Below the pieces are notes generated by a model. It was not told the DNA's origin. It did no database searches and saw only the letters and a list, made by a program, of their open reading frames with translations. Made by a program: the position numbers and the translations under genes. A stretch of 64,000 bases of DNA from Planktothricoides sp. SR001. Lineage in GTDB: Bacteria > Cyanobacteriota > Cyanobacteriia > Cyanobacteriales > Laspinemataceae. The stretch lies in assembly GCF_001276715.1 (NCBI RefSeq), contig NZ_LIUQ01000002.1, positions 82,093 to 146,092 on the forward strand, given 5' to 3'. Below, in pieces: positions 54,787 to 62,782 of the stretch; within the stretch, counting starts at the first letter, position 1; each line of letters opens with the position of its first letter.

Positions 54787-55623
54787 TTACAGGGTTTCTG
54801 GGTCAATACCCATTGCTCTTAACTGTTCAGCTAAACGTTGTGCTTTTTGTTCAGCCTCCGAGAGTTTTTGTTCAGCTTGGGAAGCCTTTTGTTCAGCTTC
54901 CGAGAGTTTTTGTTCAGCTTGGGAAGCCTTTTGTTCGGCTTCCGAGAGTTTTTGTTCGGCAGCTTCCTCTGGCAATAAAACTAAATTGCCTTCGGGGTCA
55001 TAAAATCGCAGCCAAATCGATGATTGTCGCTGAATTGTCCCTTCCCAAGTTCCTAACCATAAGCCTAATGTTTCTGACCAAAGCCATCCTCGTTCATTGG
55101 GGACAAGGGGCTGGTATTTTTGACCAGAATCTAAATGCCATCCTTGTAAAGAATTGGGATCGAAGGGATGATAGACAAAGTAATCTGGGGTGCGAAAAAC
55201 TTGTTCGTAAAGCTGCTTTTTCTCCACTTTGTCGATATAGGCAGTGCTGTTCGACATGAGTTCAACGATCGCATCAGGATAGCGTCCGTTTTCTTCCCAG
55301 ACTACCCAGCCTTCACGAGAGTAACTGCCGTCAATGTTTAAAACCGCAAAAAAATCCGGCCCGCGAAAGTCCCGATTTCTTGCCTGGGCGCTACTGTAGT
55401 ACATAAACATATTGCCCCCGGTAAAAAAGTCGTTGCGATCGCGCCACGCATATTCCAACGACCGAATGAGGGCATTCATCGCCGTCCGATGTCGATTAGT
55501 TTCCAAGGGTTTACCATCATCAAAAATCAAGTCCGTGGGAGGCATCGGCGGTTCCCACTCTGGCACATCTGGGGGCAACGACTCTGTGGGGGAGATAATT
55601 TCTTTGATCGCCTCAGTAGTCAT
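54787..55623 (-). CDS. Uma2 family protein with repetitive coiled-coil tail
   Basis: A 278-aa PD-(D/E)XK-type Uma2 protein. The core contains NMFMYYSSAQARNRDFRGPD, then PDAIVELMSNSTAYIDK (acidic residue) and KQLYEQVFRTPDYFVYHP. From residue about 225 the tail has three heptad-type repeats (KLSEAEQKASQAEQ), repeated at DNA level (42-bp units), before RLAEQLRAMGIDPETL. Paralogue of the gene at 5339. Function unknown. ATG at 55623. Confidence 0.85.
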   Translation of the reverse strand: MTTEAIKEIISPTESLPPDVPEWEPPMPPTDLIFDDGKPLETNRHRTAMNALIRSLEYAWRDRNDFFTGGNMFMYYSSAQARNRDFRGPDFFAVLNIDGSYSREGWVVWEENGRYPDAIVELMSNSTAYIDKVEKKQLYEQVFRTPDYFVYHPFDPNSLQGWHLDSGQKYQPLVPNERGWLWSETLGLWLGTWEGTIQRQSSIWLRFYDPEGNLVLLPEEAAEQKLSEAEQKASQAEQKLSEAEQKASQAEQKLSEAEQKAQRLAEQLRAMGIDPETL

Positions 55624-56030
55624 AGCAAGACTCTCCCGATTTTACAATTTTATTTTACAATTTATTGATTTCCTTTTTTAGGGTAGCTTACGGGAAAGGA
55701 ATAGAAATTTTTCTAGCTAGTCGGTGCGTCTAGGCGGCATTTTTTATCGGTTAATTTTTTACCAAAAATTCTGGCCGTCTAAGACACCTTACTTTTATTT
55801 TATACCATTTCTAATTAAATATGCAACATTAGGGGCGCAAGCATTGCGTCCCTACAGATAAATCACCAGATGCTTGTAGGGGCGCAATGCTTGCGCCCAA
55901 ATTAACCTCGAAATCTTAGCAATAATTTTTGAAATTGGTATTACTTTGAGGCGGTGCGTCTAGGCGGCATTTTTTATCGGTTGATTTTTTAACCAAAATT
56001 ATGGCCGCCTAACACACCCTACTCCTGCAA
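55624..56030. repeat. Paired GGTGCGTCTAGGCGGC elements flanking a GGGGCGCAAGC hairpin
   Basis: Two direct copies of a roughly 80-bp unit (starting about 55722 and 55952, CGGTGCGTCTAGGCGGCATT) flank the hairpin GGGGCGCAAGCATTGCG.../...CGCAATGCTTGCGCCC (55832-55898). It resembles MITE-like elements inserted downstream of ctaE. No gene. Confidence 0.85.
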
Positions 56031-56648
56031 TTAGATCAAATAGAGAATGGTGAACAAAACAATCCAGACCACATCAACAAAGTGCCAGTAAATTTCGGCA
56101 GCTTCGGGGCCAAAGTGATATGTACTGGAGTAGCGATCGCCTTTCAAACTGCGGAATAACACCGCTAAAATCAGCAGCAAACCAAAGGTAACGTGCAAAC
56201 CGTGAAACCCAGTTAACACATAAAAGGTACTGGTGAAAATATTATCGGTTAAGCCAAAACCCGTATGAAAATATTCATAAAGTTGGCCACATAAGAAAAT
56301 CGCCCCCATTGCAGCAGTGGCGGCAAACCAAGCCCGCATTCCCGCCACATTATTTTGTTTAATGGCGGCGTTGCCCCGGTTCATCACAAAACTACTAGAA
56401 ATCAGAATAATGGTGTTAATTCCGGGGACTAATAATTCCATTTCTGGGGTGCCTTCCGGCGGCCATTCGGGGGCAACTAAGCGGAAGGTGCCATAAGCGG
56501 CAAATAATCCCAGAAAAATCATCGATTCAGCAATCAGGAACATGATGATGCCAAAAATTCGATGATCGGGATGGGCTTCGTGATGGCTGGTAGCTATTAC
56601 GCGATCGCCCACGGGGGTATTAAATGTTTCAACCGTTGAACCTTGCAT
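56031..56648 (-). CDS. ctaE: Cytochrome c oxidase subunit III
   Basis: Third core subunit of the aa3-type terminal oxidase in thylakoid or cytoplasmic membranes. The 205-aa product has five membrane helices (for example IIMFLIAESMIFLGLFAAYG, TFGLLLILAVLFRSL, EIYWHFVDVVWIVLFTILYL). It shows the family motifs LTGFHGLHV and YWHFVDVVW. Last gene of ctaC-ctaD-ctaE. The spacer to ctaD is filled by microsatellite. Confidence 0.95.
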   Translation of the reverse strand: MQGSTVETFNTPVGDRVIATSHHEAHPDHRIFGIIMFLIAESMIFLGLFAAYGTFRLVAPEWPPEGTPEMELLVPGINTIILISSSFVMNRGNAAIKQNNVAGMRAWFAATAAMGAIFLCGQLYEYFHTGFGLTDNIFTSTFYVLTGFHGLHVTFGLLLILAVLFRSLKGDRYSSTYHFGPEAAEIYWHFVDVVWIVLFTILYLI

Positions 56649-56694
56649 AAATTTCTGGGAATATTTTTCACTTTTTGAAACAACAAATTTTAGT

Positions 56695-56925
56695 TATTGG
56701 TTGATTGTTGTTGGTTGTTGGTTGGTGGGTAGGGATTCTTTGGTTGTTGGTTGGTGGTTGACAGTAATTGATAATTGATGATTATAAAAAACAATCAACC
56801 AACAACAATCAACAATAGAATCCCTACCCAACAACAATCAACAATAGAATCCCTACCCAACAACAATCAACAGTAGAATCCCTACCCAACAACAATCAAC
56901 CAATAACTAATAACAATTAGACACT
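56695..56925. repeat. TGTTGGTTGT and AGAATCCCTACCCAACAACA repeats between ctaD and ctaE
   Basis: Inverted blocks of TTGTTGGT and AACAATCA heptamers, with three to four copies of TAGAATCCCTACCCAACAAC (56817-56890). Both strands contain the complementary unit, so a long hairpin could form in the operon mRNA. Confidence 0.9.
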
Positions 56926-58596
56926 TCCTTTCACTTCTGCCAGCAAGTCCTCAACGGATCGATCGCTGCCTTCATTGACCGTATCAATGCCGTAGTCATA
57001 AGGACCAGACCATAAGATTGGTTCTTCCAGGAAGTTTTCCACTGGAGGGGGTGAACTGGTCAGCCATTCTAGGGTTAAACCTTTCCAAGGATTTGCGGTG
57101 GCTTTTGGCCCAGCAACCCAAGACCAAACGGCATTAATAATAAATGGAATGGTGGAAATGGCTAACAGGATGGAACCGATGGTACAAACCATGTTGATGG
57201 TGGCAAATTCGGGGTTATATTGGGCCACCCGTCGGGGCATTCCTTGGAGCCCTAACCAGTGCATTGGTAGGAAGCAAAGGTTAAAGCCCAAAAAGGTGAG
57301 AACAAAGTGAATTTTGCCCCAAGTTTCGTTCATCATGCGCCCGGTCATTTTGGGGAACCAGTGATATAAGGCGGAGTAAATGCCAAAGACACTGCCCCCA
57401 AAGAGGACGTAGTGCAGGTGGGCAACGACGAAGTAGGTGTCGTGAACGTGAATGTCGAAGGGGACGGAGGCTAACATGACGCCGCTGAGTCCACCGACTA
57501 GGAACATGGAGACAAAGCCCATGCCAAACAGCATGGCACTGTTGAGGCGGAGTTTTCCACCCCAAATGGTGGCAACCCAGCTAAAGACTTTGATGCCGGT
57601 GGGGACAGCGATCGCCATTGTGGCAATCATAAAGAACATCCGCAACCAGCCCGGAGTGCCACTGGTAAACATATGGTGCGCCCAGACGATCAGGCCCAAA
57701 AAGGCGATCGCCATACTGGAATAGGCGATCGCTTGATAACCAAAAATCGGTTTGCGGGAATGCACCGGCAAAATTTCTGAAATCAGCCCAAACACCGGCA
57801 GAATCATAATGTAAACCGCTGGGTGGGAATAAAACCAGAACATATGCTGGTAAACCACCGGGTCGCCGCCCCCTGTGGGGTTAAAAAATGCCGTCCCTGC
57901 CACCAAGTCAAACGCCAGCAAAATCAAAGCCCCGGCCAAAACTGGAGTAGAAACCAGAATCAGCGACGAAGCTGCCAGCATTGCCCAACAAAACAAGGGC
58001 ATATCATTCATGGTCATCTCAGGAATTCTCATTCTCAGGATAGTGGTGACAAAGTTCACCGCCCCCAAAATGGAAGAAGTTCCCAACAATAAAACGCTCA
58101 AAATCCAAATTAATTGACCCGCTTGGTTAGTCACCAAACTCAACGGAGGATAAGAAGTCCAACCAGCGCCGGGAGCTCCGACAAAAAAGCTGGCCATCAG
58201 CAAAACGCCCCCAGGGGGAATTAGCCAAAAAGCCACCCCATTTAAGCGGGGAAAAGCCATATCTTTGGCACCAATCATCAAAGGAATCAGATAATTGGCC
58301 AAACCAGCCCCCGCCGGGACGATCCAGAGGAAAATCATCACGGTGGCATGGACGGTAAACAGCCCATTGTATAAGTCAGGGCTGACAAAATCGGGGTCTG
58401 GGGTGGCAAGTTCGACCCGCACCCCTTCCGCTAACAGACCGCCAATCAAATAAAAAATAAAGCTGGTGACGAGATATTGAATCCCGATTACCTTGTGGTC
58501 GGTACTAAAACCAAAATATTTGAGCCAATTTCCTTCTTCCTCCCCGTGGGGATTGGATGGGTTGGTATTGTGTTCAACTTGTGCGGGTGATGTCAT
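56917..58596 (-). CDS. ctaD: Cytochrome c oxidase subunit I
   Basis: Catalytic subunit with heme a and the heme a3-CuB centre, 12 membrane helices. The 559-aa product starts MTSPAQVEHNTNPSNPHGEE. Metal ligands are visible: the heme a His in FTVHATVMIFLW, the CuB His in WFYSHPAVYIMILP, HH in IVWAHHMFTSG and the heme pair in FVVAHLHYVLFGG. An upstream extension to 58794 is microsatellite-encoded and rejected. Middle gene of ctaCDE. Confidence 0.96.
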   Translation of the reverse strand: MTSPAQVEHNTNPSNPHGEEEGNWLKYFGFSTDHKVIGIQYLVTSFIFYLIGGLLAEGVRVELATPDPDFVSPDLYNGLFTVHATVMIFLWIVPAGAGLANYLIPLMIGAKDMAFPRLNGVAFWLIPPGGVLLMASFFVGAPGAGWTSYPPLSLVTNQAGQLIWILSVLLLGTSSILGAVNFVTTILRMRIPEMTMNDMPLFCWAMLAASSLILVSTPVLAGALILLAFDLVAGTAFFNPTGGGDPVVYQHMFWFYSHPAVYIMILPVFGLISEILPVHSRKPIFGYQAIAYSSMAIAFLGLIVWAHHMFTSGTPGWLRMFFMIATMAIAVPTGIKVFSWVATIWGGKLRLNSAMLFGMGFVSMFLVGGLSGVMLASVPFDIHVHDTYFVVAHLHYVLFGGSVFGIYSALYHWFPKMTGRMMNETWGKIHFVLTFLGFNLCFLPMHWLGLQGMPRRVAQYNPEFATINMVCTIGSILLAISTIPFIINAVWSWVAGPKATANPWKGLTLEWLTSSPPPVENFLEEPILWSGPYDYGIDTVNEGSDRSVEDLLAEVKGSV

Positions 58597-58621
58597 ATTG
58601 AATGATTGCGATAAGTCTCTA

Positions 58622-58822
58622 CGGATGTTTTTTGTTGTTGTTGGTTGTTGTTGGTTGTTGGTTGTTGTTGGTTGTTGTTGGTTGTTGGGTAGGGATTCTT
58701 TGGTTGTTGGTAAAAAATTAACAAAGAACAAAGAACAAAGAACAAAGAACAAATAACCATCAACAATCAACAAAGAACAAAGAACAAAGAACAATCAACA
58801 ATCAACAATCAACAAGAAACAA
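58622..58822. repeat. GTTGTTGGT / AACAAAGAACAA microsatellite between ctaC and ctaD
   Basis: TTGTTGGTTG units (58627-58690) followed by ACAAAGA units (58722-58820); the two halves are roughly complementary and could pair in the operon mRNA. Confidence 0.9.
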
Positions 58823-59851
58823 TTAATGATGATTATGGGAATGCAGTTGTTTTACGGTTTCGGAAGTGATGCCCAAATCTGAGGTATATGGGGCAAGAAA
58901 TTCCGCCGGAGATTTGTCTGCTGGGTTCATTGCCAGGGTGACGGCGGGATTTTGTTCATCCTGCTGCATGGCGATTTGACTTTGCATCCAAGCGTCATAG
59001 TCTTCTGGAGTATGGACAATGACTCGCGTTTGCATTGCCCCGTGGTAAGCGCCACAAAGTTCAGCGCAAATTAGCGGATAATCGCCAGGGGTTTTCGGCT
59101 TAAAGCGTAATTCCGTGGGACGACCGGGAATGGCATCCTGTTTAAGGCGGAACTGTGGCACCCAAAAAGCATGGAGCACATCTTGGGCGTTGATGTTGAG
59201 TTGCACGTCTTTGCCTGCGGGGATATGCAATTCTCCAGAGACTACGCCGGTTTCTGGGTAGGTAAAAATCCAGGCAAATTGTAGACCCAAGACGTTGACT
59301 TCGACATCAGGGGGTTTGCCTTGGTTTTCGGGGGAAGCACCGACACCGAGGGCGATTTTTTCCTCGGTGGTCATGGCTTCGGCTGCTTCGCTTCCCGGTA
59401 AGGGGGCAGCGATCGCGTAAGCGGTGCGGAGCACTTTCGCCGCCCCAGGTTTCATGGCCACCATTTTATGACCGTGGTCATGGGAGGCCATCGGATCCAA
59501 GCCGCCCATTGCGTTATAGACTTCATAGCTATAAACAGAAAGTCCCATGACAATCACCACGGGAATGGCTGTCCAGAGAATTTCCAGAGACAGGTTGCCT
59601 TCTACCGGGGGCCCGTCGGTTTCGTCCCCTGGAGACTTGCGAAATTTGAATACGGAAATAATCAGCGCCCCTTCTACTAAGAAAAAGAGTGCGGCTGAAA
59701 TCGTCATCATGGTGTTAAACAGCCCGTCTACTAAAGGGGCTTCGTCAGATGCCGCTACTGGCATTAGTCCATGATTTTGGCCAATCCACAGACTCGCCAA
59801 AGTCAGGACGATGCCTGCAATCATTGCGGTAATGGCGCTGGGGATTTTCAA
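58823..59851 (-). CDS. ctaC: Cytochrome c oxidase subunit II
   Basis: Accepts electrons from cytochrome c6 or plastocyanin through the binuclear CuA centre. The 342-aa protein has two N-terminal membrane helices (IPSAITAMIAGIVLTLASLW and LEILWTAIPVVIVMGLSVYS) and a periplasmic cupredoxin domain with the CuA motif CAELCGAYHGAM plus an upstream His in VLHAFWVPQF. An insertion between the second helix and the domain (ASHDHGHKMVAMKPGAA) is longer than usual. It ends in a histidine-rich QLHSHNHH. First gene of the operon. Confidence 0.95.
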   Translation of the reverse strand: MKIPSAITAMIAGIVLTLASLWIGQNHGLMPVAASDEAPLVDGLFNTMMTISAALFFLVEGALIISVFKFRKSPGDETDGPPVEGNLSLEILWTAIPVVIVMGLSVYSYEVYNAMGGLDPMASHDHGHKMVAMKPGAAKVLRTAYAIAAPLPGSEAAEAMTTEEKIALGVGASPENQGKPPDVEVNVLGLQFAWIFTYPETGVVSGELHIPAGKDVQLNINAQDVLHAFWVPQFRLKQDAIPGRPTELRFKPKTPGDYPLICAELCGAYHGAMQTRVIVHTPEDYDAWMQSQIAMQQDEQNPAVTLAMNPADKSPAEFLAPYTSDLGITSETVKQLHSHNHH

Positions 59852-60436
59852 GTTATTTTTCCTCCCAATATCAACCCATTGCCCTGTTTGCTCCTGCTAC
59901 CTTGGGCTTGATTCAGACATTTTTTCGGCCCTTCGGTTCGGCAAGTTTAGGGTTTTATCCGATAGCTTAACAATTTTTCTCGTTCATTTCTGCGATCGCG
60001 CCCCAATATCGTCCCAATATCGTCCCAATATCGCCCCAATATCCCCCCAGATCGACCCGCGATCGCTCTCGATCGCGCCAGATCGCCCCAGATCCCACTG
60101 GCGATTCCCATAAATCTTTAGCTTTTATTTGGGATCGCGTGAATGAATGAGAAACCCGGTTTCTGGGAGAATGAATGAGAAACCCGGTTTCTTGAAGAAA
60201 CCGGGTTTCTTTGCGGTAAAAGTTATGTTAAAAATCAATAACGTAAGGTCGCTAAATGAGCAAAAAATGAGCAAAATCTGTCAAAAATATAAATTTTTCC
60301 TGACAATTAAATCCTTTCATCGGGAAAGTGATTGGCGAACTTACCCATTCTAAGACTTTGCTATCCTTGGGTTTATGAGAAAAGCGAGTATATAGTTACA
60401 TTTGTATGAAGATACCTGTAGATAGCAAGAAAGCTT
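59852..60436. other. Divergent region between ctaC and ctaA
   Basis: It carries the promoters of both directions. It contains a CCCAATATCG(T/C) tandem 11-mer (60001-60045), GATCGC-rich sequence to 60105, and three GAAACCCGGTTTC palindromes (60149-60212). No gene; an ORF-like stretch here is repeat-derived. Confidence 0.7.
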
Positions 60437-61375
60437 ATGACAAATCCAGTGTGGAGTCAATTAACCACAAACACTAAATCGGCATCAACCCCCCAAGACC
60501 GAATTCGTCGTTTGGTCTGGAAAATTGCGATCGCCACCCTTATGCTGATGGCTGTGGGCAGCGCCACACGGGTAATGAACGCGGGACTGGCTTGCCCAGA
60601 CTGGCCGCTTTGTTATGGTGAGTTGGTGCCCACCAAGCAAATGAACCTACAAGTATTTTTAGAATGGTTTCATCGCTTAGACGCCTCGTTAATTGGCCTA
60701 ATGGCGATCGCCCTAGCGGGTTTATCTTGGTGGGATCGGCGACATTTACCCGGTTGGTTGCCTTGGGCTTGCACCGGCGCCCTGGGTTTAATCGTCTTTC
60801 AGGGAGTGCTCGGCGGACTCACGGTGACACAACTACTCAGATTTGATATTGTCACCGCCCACTTGGGAACCGCGTTGCTATTTTTCACCACGGTTTTAGT
60901 TATTGGTCTAAGTCTCTTGCCCTACCAAGGCACTGGAGTGACGGGAAAATTGCGCTGGGTCGGTTTAACCGCTGCCATTTTAACTTATTTCCAAAGCCTA
61001 CTTGGAGGGTTGGTCGGTTCTAAATGGGCATTGCATCAATGCTTTGGCTATCAACAGCTTTGTGGGGTGATGCATAGTCATATTGCCGGAGTAGTGCCGC
61101 CGACAGTGGCAGTGATTACCTTAGTCGTGATGGCGTGGCGGACTGCGGCCCTTCATCCCACCTTAAGAAAACTAGCTTTCTGGACGGGGGCTTTATTAGG
61201 GTTGCAAATTCTCCTCGGTGTGGCCACTTTTTATCTGCGTTTGCAAGTGGAACCCCTGACCGTAGCCCACCAAACCACCGGCGCCACTTTATTGGGCACC
61301 CTGGTGGCGTTTACGGTTTTGGCTATTCGGGACGATCGTCAGACCAAAATCAGAGAAACTAAATCACTGTTGTAA
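60437..61375 (+). CDS. ctaA: Heme A synthase
   Basis: Converts heme O to heme A by hydroxylating the C8 methyl; an eight-helix membrane protein. The 312-aa product has VGSATRVMNAGLACPDWPLC (conserved CtaA start of helix 1 loop), FLEWFHRLDASLIGL (heme His), VTAHLGTALLFF (His), MHSHIAGVVPP and VAHQTTGATLLG (His). Two cysteine pairs typical of the type are partly present (CPDWPLC; CFGYQQLC). The last residues (KIRETKSLL) lie within the first copy of a tandem repeat that continues downstream. Confidence 0.95.
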   Translation: MTNPVWSQLTTNTKSASTPQDRIRRLVWKIAIATLMLMAVGSATRVMNAGLACPDWPLCYGELVPTKQMNLQVFLEWFHRLDASLIGLMAIALAGLSWWDRRHLPGWLPWACTGALGLIVFQGVLGGLTVTQLLRFDIVTAHLGTALLFFTTVLVIGLSLLPYQGTGVTGKLRWVGLTAAILTYFQSLLGGLVGSKWALHQCFGYQQLCGVMHSHIAGVVPPTVAVITLVVMAWRTAALHPTLRKLAFWTGALLGLQILLGVATFYLRLQVEPLTVAHQTTGATLLGTLVAFTVLAIRDDRQTKIRETKSLL

Positions 61376-61610
61376 CGTACCAATCTCGATTCCTCCTTGA
61401 ACGCGAGGCCAAAAAAGGTAGGGTGTGTTAGGCGGTGGGTGAATATTTTGAGCAAAATCCGAGAAATTAAATCACCGCCGTAACGTACCAATCTCGATTC
61501 CTCCTTGAACGCGAGGCCAAAAAAGGTAGGGTGTGTTAGGCGGTGGGTGAATATTTTGAGCAAAATCCGAGAAATTAAATCACCGCCGTAACGCACCAAT
61601 CTCCATTCCT
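61373..61610. repeat. 108-bp tandem duplication after ctaA
   Basis: Two near-identical 108-bp units (61373-61480, 61481-61588) plus a partial third. The unit's end (AAAATCCGAGAAATTAAATC) matches the 3' coding end of ctaA (AAAATCAGAGAAACTAAATC), showing that the gene end was the source. Confidence 0.92.
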
Positions 61611-61646
61611 ATAAAACTTTTTGACCGCAGATCGGGAAAATAATCT

Positions 61647-62639
61647 ATGCAAGAAATCATCAATAACAATGCTCAACGACACCATGAAAACTTTTGGCAA
61701 GTCGTTAAAAGTTACTACCAACTGACCAAACCGAGAATTATCCTGCTGCTGTTAATTACCACCTCGTCAAGTATGTGGGTAGCCGCTAAAGGAGAAGTCG
61801 ATCCGCTGTTAGTCCTGGTGACGGTGACTGGGGGTGCGTTGGCTGCGGCTGCGGCGAATACGATCAATTGTCTGTATGACCGGGATATTGACTATATTAT
61901 GGAACGCACCAGGCATCGTCCCTTGCCTTCCGGTCGGATTCAACCTCGCGATGCTTTGATTTTTGCGATCGCCTTAGCCGCTGCCTCGTTCACCTTGCTG
62001 ACCACTTTTGCTAACTTGCTGGCGGCGCTATTGGCCATGTCCGGCATTGTCTTTTATGTCCTCATCTATACTCATTGGTTAAAACGCCATAGTACGCAAA
62101 ATATTGTCATTGGTGGGGCTGCCGGTGCTATTCCGCCCTTGGTGGGTTGGGCCGCAGTGACCGGGGATTTGACTTGGGCGCCTTGGGTAATGTTTGCCAT
62201 TATTTTCCTCTGGACACCGCCTCATTTTTGGGCTTTGGCTATGTATATTCGCAATGAATATGCGGAAGTGAATGTGCCCATGTTGCCGGTAATTTCTGGT
62301 AATGAAACTACCGCTTATCAGATTTGGCTTTATACCTTAATTATGCTCCCCGCCACATTTTTGCTGGTGTTTCCTTTGCAAGCTAGTGGCCTGGTTTATG
62401 GGGCGATCGCTCTTTGGCTGGGAGGTATTTTTGCCCTGAAAGCTTGGCAACTGTTGAAAAATCCCGACGATCAAGATATGGCTAGAGGATTGTTTAAATA
62501 TTCCATCTATTATCTGATGTTACTTTGTGCGGGTATGGTGGTGGATAGCTTGCCGGTAATCCATCACTTCAATACGGTGTTGGCGGAGAATATGCAAAGT
62601 TTAATCGGCGGGATTATTGGGACGATCCTAGGGGCGTAA
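61647..62639 (+). CDS. ctaB: Protoheme IX farnesyltransferase (heme O synthase)
   Basis: Transfers a farnesyl group to heme B to make heme O; UbiA-type intramembrane prenyltransferase. The 330-aa product has the first Asp-rich motif [18 protein letters not shown] with DxxxD, the flanking RPLPSGRI, the second region around [20 protein letters not shown] and [10 protein letters not shown]. About nine membrane helices. It follows ctaA on the same strand and supplies its substrate. Confidence 0.96.
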   Translation: MQEIINNNAQRHHENFWQVVKSYYQLTKPRIILLLLITTSSSMWVAAKGEVDPLLVLVTVTGGALAAAAANTINCLYDRDIDYIMERTRHRPLPSGRIQPRDALIFAIALAAASFTLLTTFANLLAALLAMSGIVFYVLIYTHWLKRHSTQNIVIGGAAGAIPPLVGWAAVTGDLTWAPWVMFAIIFLWTPPHFWALAMYIRNEYAEVNVPMLPVISGNETTAYQIWLYTLIMLPATFLLVFPLQASGLVYGAIALWLGGIFALKAWQLLKNPDDQDMARGLFKYSIYYLMLLCAGMVVDSLPVIHHFNTVLAENMQSLIGGIIGTILGA

Positions 62640-62649
62640 AACGAAGCCT

Positions 62650-62691
62650 GGAGAAACAAACCCGGTTTCGTAGAAGTTACCGGGTTTCTCT
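62650..62691. repeat. AAACCCGGTTTC palindrome pair after ctaB
   Basis: AAACCCGGTTTCGTAGAAGTTACCGGGTTTC, split as two family copies (AAACCCGGTTTC, ACCGGGTTTC), forming a hairpin after the ctaB stop. Confidence 0.8.
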
Positions 62692-62720
62692 GCATTCACC
62701 ACTTTGTGCTAAAAAGTAAT

Positions 62721-62747
62721 AGAGGGCAATTGTTGCCCTCTTTTTTT
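62721..62747 (+). terminator. Rho-independent terminator after ctaB
   Basis: Stem AGAGGGCAA (62721-62729)/TTGCCCTCT (62733-62741) with a run of T to 62747. Ends the ctaAB transcript before the kinase gene. Confidence 0.88.
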
Positions 62748-62782
62748 GTAACTTACTCAAATAATTGATATCTATATTTCCG

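Noticed and set aside
58597-58794. N-terminal extension of CtaD by 66 residues
   Set aside because: Encoded by microsatellite; the conserved protein starts at MTSPAQVEH.
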